Shown here: in pieces, positions 35,438-43,711 of the stretch
How positions within the stretch are numbered: the first letter of the stretch is position 1
Layout of the letters: each line of letters opens with the position of its first letter
Source of the DNA: Bacteroidia bacterium
GTDB taxonomy: Bacteria; Bacteroidota; Bacteroidia; NS11-12g; UBA9320
Assembly (NCBI GenBank): GCA_028339355.1
Contig: JAOLBX010000004.1
Location: 1-64,000 of the forward strand
Reading direction: 5' to 3'
DNA: 64,000 nucleotides
The notes under the pieces: model-generated
What the model was told of the DNA's origin: nothing
Databases searched by the model: none
The model's input: only the letters and a program-made list of their open reading frames with translations
Translations under genes and position numbers: made by a program

Positions 35438-37627
35438 ATGACCAACTATTACAAATATAAAATAGATTCAGGAATTGATACATTTTCTCAATTTGAGGCA
35501 GGTGTTAATTTCAAATTTGCTAGTACAACAATAAGTTCTGAAATAAAATTTGAAGAAGGAGACCTAATTATCGGAGTTAAATCTCCAAGTTCAATTTACG
35601 TTTTACGTGTTGATAATTATACTTCAAATGAAATTAGCCTTACAAAGCAAATTGAAGTGGATTCTGATTTTCAAATAAACTTTGAAAACAATAGAATTAT
35701 AAAAAAAATTGATCTTCAAGAATACGAAGGTATTTTAAAAAATATTCTTATTGAATTCGTTGACACCAATTCTGCATCTAGCATACCTGAAACGATTAAC
35801 ATGCTAGAGGAATTTACTGATTGGTTTATAAAACATGATGGTTCTAAACACAATTATTTCAAAGATTCTTTTAATTCAAATAGAGTAAAACTTATTGTAG
35901 GTCTATCTGAGTATGAAGATGTTTATAATGAAGAATTTAAATCTCTAGTATTTAGTTTACCTAAAGATAATTTACAAGAGCATATAAAAATCTTAGAAAA
36001 AAATCTATACAGAGAGGAAGGTAAATTCTTTGAGTATAGTCAGAAAAAATCTACTCATATGCCAAGAGCAATCTTAGGCAAAAGTAATTATCTAAAGTTT
36101 TTAAAAGATCGAATTGAAAACCCTAAGATAAATTCTAAGTTTGACATTGAGAACATAAAAGTGGAATTTGCAGATTGGCTTTTTCAACAAAGTAAATATC
36201 TGAGAGTTTATAAAAGTGATAAAGCCGTATTAATTGAAAAATTAAGTGAGTATGAGCAAGCTTATGAAAATGATTTTGGTATTGCAATTTTTGATATCCC
36301 TAACCTCTCAATAGAAAGTATTATAGGAGAATTGGAATCAAATATAATTGATGAAACTGGTCAAATTGGTGATTTAAACAAAAGAACCGTGGGTAATGGT
36401 TCTGTAAAAGCGATACTTGGCCCTAACAATTATATCAAATTCTTAAAAGAGTTATTGAAACAAGAAAAGGTCTCATCGGAAAATATTCAATTCACTACAC
36501 CTCAAATTGATTTTAATATATCTAGTTTTCAAAATGCTTGTAAAAATGCAGGTTTAGTTTACACAGACCAACTCATTACTCGATTTGTCAGTTCCCTTTT
36601 AACCAAACCATTTGTAATATTAACAGGGCTTTCAGGTTCAGGTAAGACTAAGTTAGCCCAAGCATATGTGCAATGGATATGTCAAGAAGAAAGTCAGTAT
36701 CGCATTATACCTGTAGGTGCAGATTGGACAAATCGAGAACCGTTACTTGGTTATCCAAATGCATTAAATCCTGAAGAGTATGTAAAGCCCGATAGTGGTG
36801 TAATAGACTTGGTATTACAAGCAAATTCAAATCCTGAACTTCCACATTTTCTGATATTAGACGAAATGAATTTGAGTCATGTAGAAAGGTATTTTGCAGA
36901 TTTTCTAAGTGTGATGGAATCGAATGAGGAAATTCCGCTTTATTCTGAGGGTACTATGGACAATGGCGTTCCTTCAAAACTTAAAGTACCAGCAAACTTA
37001 TTTATTATAGGTACAGTAAATATTGATGAAACCACTTACATGTTTAGTCCAAAGGTTTTGGATAGAGCTAATACCATTGAATTTAGATTAACTGAAAAGG
37101 ATTTAGAAGATTTTATTGCAAGCGAGGTAAAACTTGACATGGATGTCCTTAAAGCTCAAGGCGCAAATATGGGGCAAAGTTTTATGAGTATGGCATTGCT
37201 TGAAACATATAAGAATTTAAAACCTGTAGCGGACGATTTAAAACTATTCTTTTCCGAATTAAAAAAATCTGGAGCTGAATTCGGATATAGAACTGCAAGT
37301 GAAATTGGAAGGTTAATGTATATGCTTGTAGAATTGGGCGAAGAGGGTGAAAACCTTCTTGACATAGCCATAATGCAGAAATTGCTTCCAAAATTGCACG
37401 GATCACGAAACAAACTAACCAAAGTGCTTCCAATTTTGGGTGGTTTTTGTTTAACAGATAAGTCAAATATCAAAGAGGAATACTTGGATAAATACCTAAA
37501 CAATAATTTAAGTGAGGCAGAGATTAAATCTAATATTAATGTTAGATACAAAATATCATTCGAGAAAATTTGTAGAATGTATAAAAATGCAGTAGAAAAT
37601 GGTTTTGCAAGTTACGCTGAAGCATAA
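35438..37627 (+). CDS. McrB-like AAA+ GTPase/ATPase of the LlaJI-like module
   Basis: The C-terminal half is a McrB-type motor: Walker A GLSGSGKTKL (residues 397-404), NREPLLGYPN, Walker B FLILDEMNLSHVE and the sensor region GTVNIDETTYMFSPKVLDR. In McrBC and LlaJI this motor moves along DNA and activates the nuclease subunit. The N-terminus opens with a beta-rich domain (GDLIIGVKSPSSIYVLRV). Two tandem copies of a unit of about 98 residues follow (126-226 and 244-340), each ending AILGxxNYxKFLK. I infer that the unit duplicated within this lineage. Length is 729 aa. The next gene begins 2 bases after the stop. Confidence 0.9.
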   Translation: MTNYYKYKIDSGIDTFSQFEAGVNFKFASTTISSEIKFEEGDLIIGVKSPSSIYVLRVDNYTSNEISLTKQIEVDSDFQINFENNRIIKKIDLQEYEGILKNILIEFVDTNSASSIPETINMLEEFTDWFIKHDGSKHNYFKDSFNSNRVKLIVGLSEYEDVYNEEFKSLVFSLPKDNLQEHIKILEKNLYREEGKFFEYSQKKSTHMPRAILGKSNYLKFLKDRIENPKINSKFDIENIKVEFADWLFQQSKYLRVYKSDKAVLIEKLSEYEQAYENDFGIAIFDIPNLSIESIIGELESNIIDETGQIGDLNKRTVGNGSVKAILGPNNYIKFLKELLKQEKVSSENIQFTTPQIDFNISSFQNACKNAGLVYTDQLITRFVSSLLTKPFVILTGLSGSGKTKLAQAYVQWICQEESQYRIIPVGADWTNREPLLGYPNALNPEEYVKPDSGVIDLVLQANSNPELPHFLILDEMNLSHVERYFADFLSVMESNEEIPLYSEGTMDNGVPSKLKVPANLFIIGTVNIDETTYMFSPKVLDRANTIEFRLTEKDLEDFIASEVKLDMDVLKAQGANMGQSFMSMALLETYKNLKPVADDLKLFFSELKKSGAEFGYRTASEIGRLMYMLVELGEEGENLLDIAIMQKLLPKLHGSRNKLTKVLPILGGFCLTDKSNIKEEYLDKYLNNNLSEAEIKSNINVRYKISFEKICRMYKNAVENGFASYAEA

Positions 37628-37629
37628 AA

Positions 37630-39951
37630 ATGAAAATCGCACTTTCACATATAAAACATGGTTTGATTTTAGAAATAAAAGGTGAAGAAAACACCTTTTT
37701 TGAAATTTCTGATGAAGATGTTATACAATATGGAGAAGCTAAAATTCAACTCAAAGAAGGATGTACATATGAATATCAATTTTCTGAAGAAACGACAAAA
37801 TTCAAAGAAGGAAGTAAAAAAAATGCAATTGTTAGTCATTCCAAATTTGGTAAACACAAAGGCACCATTAACCCAAACATATTTGTAGGCACTCATTCAT
37901 TAGAAATTGAAAATCATTCTACATTATTACCTATTGAAGTACGTTCTGTAAAAAGTGAATATAGGTCTGACTATCGCTATATGCTTGAAAGCATTACAGA
38001 AAGATGCACGGACTTAATCATGCAGATAGATTCGCCCATTAATCAACATTTCGAAACGAATTTTGATACTGATAGTCAAACCTTATATCAACGGTTTTCA
38101 TTTGTAAAATCATTAATCGATTCATTAGAATTTGAGGAGGCTATTCAAAAAATAGTGTCCAATCCTACAACAAAATGGGAAGAGGAACATGAAGAAAAAG
38201 ACATACGAAGAATTCGAAGATTTAATCAAAAGAATATAAGGCAATTGGTTACAAATAGTAATCGAATAGAACTAAGCAGAGAACATTATTTAAATAAATC
38301 TTTTGGATTAAACTCAATACCAATAAAAATCAATAGCACGCGGAAAATAGAATCTATTGACACTACTGAAAATCGCTTTATTAAATATGCCTTAGAAGAA
38401 TTTTTATTTTTCTGTGAAAACTGCGAATTGAAATTTAAGAAGTATTCAACCGCAAAATTTGAATCAGGATTACTTGTAGCTAAAATTTCTACTTTATTAA
38501 ATCAGTCATTTTTCAAACAAATATCAAGACCAACATCATTAAAACTAAATAGTCCAGTACTTCAAAGAAAAAGCGGCTATAGAGAGGTATTAAGTGCTTG
38601 GCTAAAATTTGACTTAGCGGCAAAATTAATTTGGCATGGTGGCGATAACGTTTATGATGCTGGTAAAAAAGACATTGCTACGCTTTACGAGTATTGGTTG
38701 TTTTTCGAATTATTAGAGTTGTTTAAAGAAGTATTTGATATTGAACCAAAAAGTATTGAAGAATTAATTCAATATGATAAAGGTCAATTGTCGCTTAACT
38801 TAAAACAAGGAACTGCCATTGCAATGAAAGGTTTATACAAATCACCTTCAAGAACTCTAAATATTCAGTTCTCTTATAATCGATCTTTTGGTGGAGGTAA
38901 AACTTTTCCTAATCCTGGGAGCTATACAACCACTCTTAGACCAGATTACACTTTATCCATTTGGCCAGAAGAAATAACAAAAGCAAAAGATGCCGAAATA
39001 ACGGAATTGATTACTCACATTCACTTTGATGCAAAATACAAAGTCAAAAACTTCTATGAATTAATATCAAAATCAAAAGAAGAAGAATTATCCGAGCAAG
39101 AAAATAAAGAGCTTATTGAAGAAGAATCAGAAGAAATTAAGAAAGGAACATTTAAGAATCAGGACTTACTCAAAATGCATGCTTACAAAGATGCAATAAG
39201 AAGAACTGGAGGTGCATATGTTTTATATCCGGGCGAAGGAAAAGAAGAGCCATTTAGAGGCTTTCATGAATTAATTCCTGGTTTAGGCGCTTTTATAGTT
39301 AAACCTAACAAAGACAATAAAGACACAGAGCATTTAAAAACGTTCATTAAAAAGATTATCGCAAACTTTATTGATAGAGCTTCTCAAAGAGAATATACTG
39401 CAGCTAAAATCTACGATATTCATAAAGATGAAAAAGACGACACGAATATTCTAAATGAATCAATGCCTGAATATTTGGACTCAGCTAAAAAAGAAAAATT
39501 AATTCCAGATGAAACATTTGTCTTAGTTGGGTACTGCAGGAATAATTTGAATATTAAATGGTATAAGAAAGAAGGAAAATATAATTTCAGAATGGATGAT
39601 GATAAGGGTTCATTAAATTTAGAAACCAATGTTGTAAATGCGAAATATTTACTTCTGAGAGAGTCTGGAAAGGATACAGCAAATAAACTTTTCAAGTTAA
39701 AAAGTAAAGGCCCAAAAGTTATTCAAGGAAAGCTTTTACCAGATGGTTATATCACTAAAAAACTTAAAGATTATTATTTAGTTATTGATATTGAGAAAGA
39801 AGAAAGTACAGACTTTAACGGAGCTAGTTTTAATTTTAAAGAACTAGAAAAATACAAAAACATTAAATCGAAGAATAAGCATGTGACCGCCGCTGGAATT
39901 CCTTTTGCAGTGACAGTGACAGAACTTATGAAAACAAAAGTGAAGAAATAG
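37630..39951 (+). CDS. McrC-like nuclease with DUF2357 (LlaJI-type R2 protein)
   Basis: The long N-terminal region belongs to DUF2357 (GLILEIKGEENTFFEIS at the start, RRFNQKNIRQLVTNS and NSTRKIESIDTTENRFIKYA in the middle). The nuclease domain has the PD-(D/E)xK pattern: Asp in LRPDYTLSIWP and Asp-x-Lys in HFDAKYKVKNF. A basic C-terminal extension of about 200 residues follows. In LlaJI and BsuMI the corresponding protein is the cutting subunit driven by the McrB-like motor. The product is 773 aa, much longer than E. coli McrC (about 350 aa). It ends the operon. Confidence 0.88.
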   Translation: MKIALSHIKHGLILEIKGEENTFFEISDEDVIQYGEAKIQLKEGCTYEYQFSEETTKFKEGSKKNAIVSHSKFGKHKGTINPNIFVGTHSLEIENHSTLLPIEVRSVKSEYRSDYRYMLESITERCTDLIMQIDSPINQHFETNFDTDSQTLYQRFSFVKSLIDSLEFEEAIQKIVSNPTTKWEEEHEEKDIRRIRRFNQKNIRQLVTNSNRIELSREHYLNKSFGLNSIPIKINSTRKIESIDTTENRFIKYALEEFLFFCENCELKFKKYSTAKFESGLLVAKISTLLNQSFFKQISRPTSLKLNSPVLQRKSGYREVLSAWLKFDLAAKLIWHGGDNVYDAGKKDIATLYEYWLFFELLELFKEVFDIEPKSIEELIQYDKGQLSLNLKQGTAIAMKGLYKSPSRTLNIQFSYNRSFGGGKTFPNPGSYTTTLRPDYTLSIWPEEITKAKDAEITELITHIHFDAKYKVKNFYELISKSKEEELSEQENKELIEEESEEIKKGTFKNQDLLKMHAYKDAIRRTGGAYVLYPGEGKEEPFRGFHELIPGLGAFIVKPNKDNKDTEHLKTFIKKIIANFIDRASQREYTAAKIYDIHKDEKDDTNILNESMPEYLDSAKKEKLIPDETFVLVGYCRNNLNIKWYKKEGKYNFRMDDDKGSLNLETNVVNAKYLLLRESGKDTANKLFKLKSKGPKVIQGKLLPDGYITKKLKDYYLVIDIEKEESTDFNGASFNFKELEKYKNIKSKNKHVTAAGIPFAVTVTELMKTKVKK

Positions 39952-40234
39952 CCAACGCAAGTTCAAGTACATTGCAATACTCCTTGGTTTTTTCCACTTT
40001 TGTTTGACGATTACCACTAGAAAGTTTACTGATTATATATGAATATTAGATTTGAAACTAAAGTCATTACTGACTTTACATAACCGATTTTTAGCAGTCT
40101 ATTTTATGGTTATGTCGCACTAATTGTTTTTTGAACCTTTTTCATCAAAATTCGGAAATGTTGAAAATGTTAAAATTACTAGCGACTTGTGTTTTTCAGT
40201 TTCTCCAATATTTGGCTGAAATTAGTTTTTTTTG

Positions 40235-40252
40235 GATTAATGCGACAGAACC
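40235..40252 (+). repeat. Solitary IS6-type terminal repeat
   Basis: GATTAATGCGACAGAACC is identical to the right end at 16891-16908. No matching left end or transposase is nearby, so the element was lost or the site was rearranged. Confidence 0.75.
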
Positions 40253-40357
40253 AGATTTCCTCAGCCTCACGGATAAAATACCCTTAGGGGTATTGCATGG
40301 ATGAATGGGTTTTATACATTTGACCAAATTGAAACACTCTTCCTATATTATATCTAA

Positions 40358-40382
40358 TTACAAGCGCTTGTAAACGTTTACA
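40358..40382. promoter_or_regulatory. Two overlapping palindromes, possible operators
   Basis: TTACAAGCGCTTGTAA (16 bases, perfect) overlaps TGTAAACGTTTACA (14 bases, perfect) by five bases. They lie about 190 bases upstream of the HTH gene that starts module 2. Alternate occupancy of the two by one repressor is possible, but nothing in the sequence identifies it. Confidence 0.45.
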
Positions 40383-40447
40383 CATGATAATATATATAGA
40401 GGATATATGTGCACTACTCATATAACAAGTGTTGTAAGCAAGCTGAA

Positions 40448-40488
40448 AAAAGAGCTTTCACTTCCCCACCACTACCCAAACTAAATGA
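40448..40488 (+). repeat. 41-bp repeat upstream of methylase module 2
   Basis: Second copy of the repeat at 31731-31771; it begins AAAAGAGCTTTCACTTCCCC and ends CCCAAACTAAATGA. The spacing to the HTH gene (86 bases) is similar to that in module 1 (75 bases). It may mark a common insertion boundary or a common promoter element. Confidence 0.85.
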
Positions 40489-40573
40489 ATACAATTGTAA
40501 CTTATTTAGATACTTTTGTTTGCTTAATCGAAACTTTTGTTTACTTTTACAAAACAATCATAACTAGCTAAAT

Positions 40574-40789
40574 ATGACTTTTCTTGGTAAGTATTTTACT
40601 AACAAATCAATAAACAAGGCAGAAGTCTCTCGAAAGACTGGAATTCGGAAATCTCGTCTGAGCCAGCTAAGTACGAAGGAAAACACCAATCTCAAAGCGG
40701 AAGAGTTATATCTGATTTCTAAAGCAATAGACTCTGACCCCAATGAGATTCTTCAAAAGATTTACGGACATTTAAAACTGAATAAATAA
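40574..40789 (+). CDS. XRE-family controller-like HTH protein of the MORC module
   Basis: The 71-aa protein is one HTH domain (SINKAEVSRKTGIRKSRLSQ then LKAEELYLISKAIDSDPNEI). It is distinct in sequence from the controller of module 1 but has the same place: directly before a C5 methylase, 2 bases apart. It probably regulates the module as R-M controller proteins do. Confidence 0.82.
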   Translation: MTFLGKYFTNKSINKAEVSRKTGIRKSRLSQLSTKENTNLKAEELYLISKAIDSDPNEILQKIYGHLKLNK

Positions 40790-40791
40790 TT

Positions 40792-42021
40792 ATGGACGAA
40801 TTGAATTTCATAGATTTATTCGCTGGAGCATCAGGAATGTCAGAGGGTTTTATCAGAGCGGGATTAAACCCAATTTCACACATTGAAATGGATAAATACG
40901 CTTGTGATTCTATAAGAACTAGAGCCGCTTATCATTATCTTATAAAAAACGAAAAAGAGGAATATTATATTGATTATTTGAAAGGGAAGATTACAAGAGA
41001 AGAACTCTATAATCAGGTGCCTGAAAGGATATTAGACTCTGTTTTGAATATTGAAATTACAGACGATTCTATAAAATCGATATTTTCAAAAATCGACAAG
41101 ACATTAAACAACAGAAAAATAGATTTAATAATTGGAGGACCTCCTTGCCAAGCCTACTCTTTACTTGGAAGACATCACGAAAACATCGAGAATGACCCAA
41201 GAAATAAATTATATATTCAATATGGTCGATTCTTAAAAAAGTATGAACCTAAGGCATTTGTTTTTGAAAATGTACCAGGATTATTAAGTGCTAACAAGGG
41301 ACAACACTTCAAAAACCTTAAAGCTTATTTTAGAAAAATTGGCTATGAAGTTTATCACGATACTCTAAATGCAGCTGATTATGGTATTCTACAAGCTAGA
41401 AAAAGAATAATCATTGTTGGCTGGAAAAAGAACAACAATTACGGTTTTCCAGAAATCAAAAAAATAGTTGAAGAATCTACTGTTAATGATATTTTTCAAG
41501 ATTTGCCAAAGTTAAAACCTGGTGACGCAATGCAAGTTGCTCAATATACCATTCCTAAAAATGACTACTTACAAAAATTTGATTTGAGGAACGGAGTTGA
41601 TTTTGTAACTCAACATATTTCACGTCCCCATAATGACAGAGATTTAAAAATCTATAAAACGGCCATAAAAAAATGGAATAAGAATGAGGAGCGTTTAAAA
41701 TATCCTGACTTACCAAGGGAATTGAAAACTCATAAAAATGAATCCTCATTTACTGATAGGTACAAAGTTGTAAATGGCAATGGAGTTTCTCATACTGTAG
41801 TAGCTCATATCGCAAAAGATGGACATTATTATATTCATCCAGATATTCAACAATGTCGTTCTATTTCTGTAAGAGAAGCAGCTAGGTTGCAATCTTTTCC
41901 AGACGACTTTTTCTTTGAAGGTTCTCGCTCTGCTGCATTCAAACAAATAGGTAACGCTGTTCCGCCATTAATGGCAAATGCCATTGCTAAATCAATGAAA
42001 AAACATTTATGTCAGATATAA
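40792..42021 (+). CDS. DNA (cytosine-5) methyltransferase of the MORC module
   Basis: A 409-aa C5 methylase. Motif I is FIDLFAGASGMSEGF, the catalytic Cys119 is in GGPPCQAYSLLGRH, VI is FENVPGLL, VIII LQARKRIIIVGW, IX VREAARLQSFPDDFFF and X QIGNAVPPLM. An insert of about 60 residues separates motifs I-III from IV. Motif I has GAS where most members have GCG or GAG, a mild variation. The stop overlaps the start of the GHKL stub by 13 bases. Presence with MORC, Z1, DUF4420 and AIPR genes matches the R-M-like operons described for prokaryotic MORC ATPases. Confidence 0.93.
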   Translation: MDELNFIDLFAGASGMSEGFIRAGLNPISHIEMDKYACDSIRTRAAYHYLIKNEKEEYYIDYLKGKITREELYNQVPERILDSVLNIEITDDSIKSIFSKIDKTLNNRKIDLIIGGPPCQAYSLLGRHHENIENDPRNKLYIQYGRFLKKYEPKAFVFENVPGLLSANKGQHFKNLKAYFRKIGYEVYHDTLNAADYGILQARKRIIIVGWKKNNNYGFPEIKKIVEESTVNDIFQDLPKLKPGDAMQVAQYTIPKNDYLQKFDLRNGVDFVTQHISRPHNDRDLKIYKTAIKKWNKNEERLKYPDLPRELKTHKNESSFTDRYKVVNGNGVSHTVVAHIAKDGHYYIHPDIQQCRSISVREAARLQSFPDDFFFEGSRSAAFKQIGNAVPPLMANAIAKSMKKHLCQI

Positions 42022-42233
42022 TTAAAAAAAACGAAAAAGAAAGACCAGTAAGGTTCAAACATAGAGCTCGTTTGCTTCTTCAACTTGGAGACCAACTAAT
42101 TAAGAACGAGAGCATTGCTTTAGTAGAATTAGTTAAGAACTCTTATGATGCTGACGCAACAATAGCAAATATCTATATGGACAATGTAGATACGCCAAAT
42201 GAAGGAATATTATTTTTGGATGATAAGACGTGA
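42009..42233 (+). pseudogene. N-terminal stub of a GHKL (HSP90-like) ATPase
   Basis: The 74 residues match the start of a GHKL ATPase: FKHRARLLLQLGDQLIKNES, then the N-box ALVELVKNSYDADA, which supplies the Glu and Asn for Mg-ATP. The frame ends at ILFLDDKT, exactly where the next motif (DxGxGM) should come. Its TGA overlaps the GTG start of the complete MORC-type ATPase (GTGA). It also overlaps the methylase gene by 13 bases. I infer that an older ATPase gene was replaced and its start retained, perhaps because it couples translation. A short functional peptide cannot be excluded. Confidence 0.7.
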
Positions 42234-43711
42234 TTGATTATTCCAATATACCATCTACATCAGCTGAACCAGAAGCTAGCTCAATGATTGAAACCTTTCG
42301 TGCGATTGGTTATTCTATTGAAACAGCTATTGCTGACATTATCGACAATTCTATTACTGCTGGAGCGGAAAATATTTGGATCGATTACGATTGGAAAGGC
42401 TCAAAAACCACTTTATCTATTTTGGATGATGGATCAGGGATGAACAATGAGCAGCTCATTCAAGCCATGCGTCCTGGAAGTAAGAATCCCTTAGACGAAA
42501 GAAATCGAGATGATTTAGGAAGGTTTGGTCTAGGATTAAAAACAGCTTCTTTCTCACAAACAAGAAAGTTTTCTGTGCTTTCTAAAGCCGCTGATTACAA
42601 ACCCGTTTTATGGAGTTGGGATTTGGACTATGTTAATCTTGAAAAAGCGTGGAAGTTGATTCGATATATTCCTAACGAAGACCAATGGCTTAAAAAAATT
42701 GAATCCCTTAATAATGGCACTTGTGTCATATGGTGGGATTTAGACAGACTTACAAAAGATGCTTCCGAAGACAATGAAGCTGCTAAAAGTAAGTTCTTAG
42801 GTATTATGGATTCTGTAAAATCTCACTTGTCTATGGTTTTTCATAGATATATGGATGCAGGTTTGAAAATCTTTTTCCGTGACCGTGAAATAAAGTCTTG
42901 GGATCCATTTATGATTGGTATAGATGGATTGCAAACTAAACCTGAAACGAGATTAGAAAGAGGATCAATTAGAATCAAGGGATTTGTGTTACCACACCGC
43001 TCTAAACTTTCAGCCGAACAGTATAATTATGGAAAGGGTCCAAAGGATAGCTGGACCGCCCATCAAGGCTTTTATGTTTATCGAAATCGAAGACTTTTAG
43101 TTGCAGGTGATTGGTTAGGATTATTCAAACGAGAAGTTCATTACGACCTTTGCAGAGTTCAAATTGATCTGCCAAACAACTTTGATGGTGATTGGCAAAT
43201 AGATATCAAAAAGTCTATCGCTAGACCTCCTTCAATTTATCGTGAACAGATTTTAGCACTTGCAAAAGAGATTCGTAATCAGGCAGTTGAAGTTTATAGA
43301 CACAAAGGAAAAGTGCTGAAACGAAAATTGGCTTCGGATGAATATTTTCCCTTTTGGGAAGAGAGAGCTAGGCACGGTAAGCGTTTTTATAAAATCAATC
43401 GCAAACATCCTCTTTTAAATGAATTGCTATCCAAATCTGACGATTTAAAAAAAGATATTGAAAAGGTCATTCAGTTTATTGAAGAGACAATACCTGTTCC
43501 CTTAATCACACTTCAAGAAAGCGAAAATGAAAAACCACACGGACAGCCTTTTGAAGGAATAGACCACAATGCGATAAAAGAAACAATGCAAAAGCTTTTT
43601 AACGGATTTGTATCAAGTGGATTGTCTATTGAAAAAGCAAAGGCAAGAATATTAAATACCGAACCATATAATTTCTATCCAGAATACATTGAATTTTTGA
43701 TAAATGAGTAA
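42230..43711 (+). CDS. MORC-type GHKL ATPase
   Basis: Prokaryotic MORC ATPases sit in R-M-like operons and may clamp or loop DNA on ATP binding. The N-box is AIADIIDNSI, with Asp36 in place of the usual Glu and Asn40. The next motif is ILDDGSGM (66-71), followed by GRFGLGLKTASFSQ for the lid. The second domain includes NRRLLVAGDWLGLF and DIKKSIARPPSIY, the S5-like catalytic lysine region. Length is 493 aa. The start is GTG, overlapped by the stop of the GHKL stub. The stop overlaps the Z1 gene by 8 bases. Asp instead of Glu is known in this family and need not abolish activity. Confidence 0.87.
   Translation: MIDYSNIPSTSAEPEASSMIETFRAIGYSIETAIADIIDNSITAGAENIWIDYDWKGSKTTLSILDDGSGMNNEQLIQAMRPGSKNPLDERNRDDLGRFGLGLKTASFSQTRKFSVLSKAADYKPVLWSWDLDYVNLEKAWKLIRYIPNEDQWLKKIESLNNGTCVIWWDLDRLTKDASEDNEAAKSKFLGIMDSVKSHLSMVFHRYMDAGLKIFFRDREIKSWDPFMIGIDGLQTKPETRLERGSIRIKGFVLPHRSKLSAEQYNYGKGPKDSWTAHQGFYVYRNRRLLVAGDWLGLFKREVHYDLCRVQIDLPNNFDGDWQIDIKKSIARPPSIYREQILALAKEIRNQAVEVYRHKGKVLKRKLASDEYFPFWEERARHGKRFYKINRKHPLLNELLSKSDDLKKDIEKVIQFIEETIPVPLITLQESENEKPHGQPFEGIDHNAIKETMQKLFNGFVSSGLSIEKAKARILNTEPYNFYPEYIEFLINE

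Larger units (their letters stand above)
39952..40573. other. Gene-free stretch between the two methylase modules
   Basis: About 620 bases. It contains a solitary IS6-type right end (40235-40252), two overlapping palindromes (40358-40382), an AT-rich run with TATATATAGAGGATATAT and the second copy of the 41-bp repeat (40448-40488). No coding frame is convincing. The mixture suggests a former junction between separately acquired modules. Confidence 0.6.

Noticed and set aside
35438-39951. McrB/McrC-like pair as a stand-alone type IV McrBC system
   Set aside because: The tightly linked pair of C5 methylases, the DUF2357 nuclease and the operon order fit the LlaJI/BsuMI type better.
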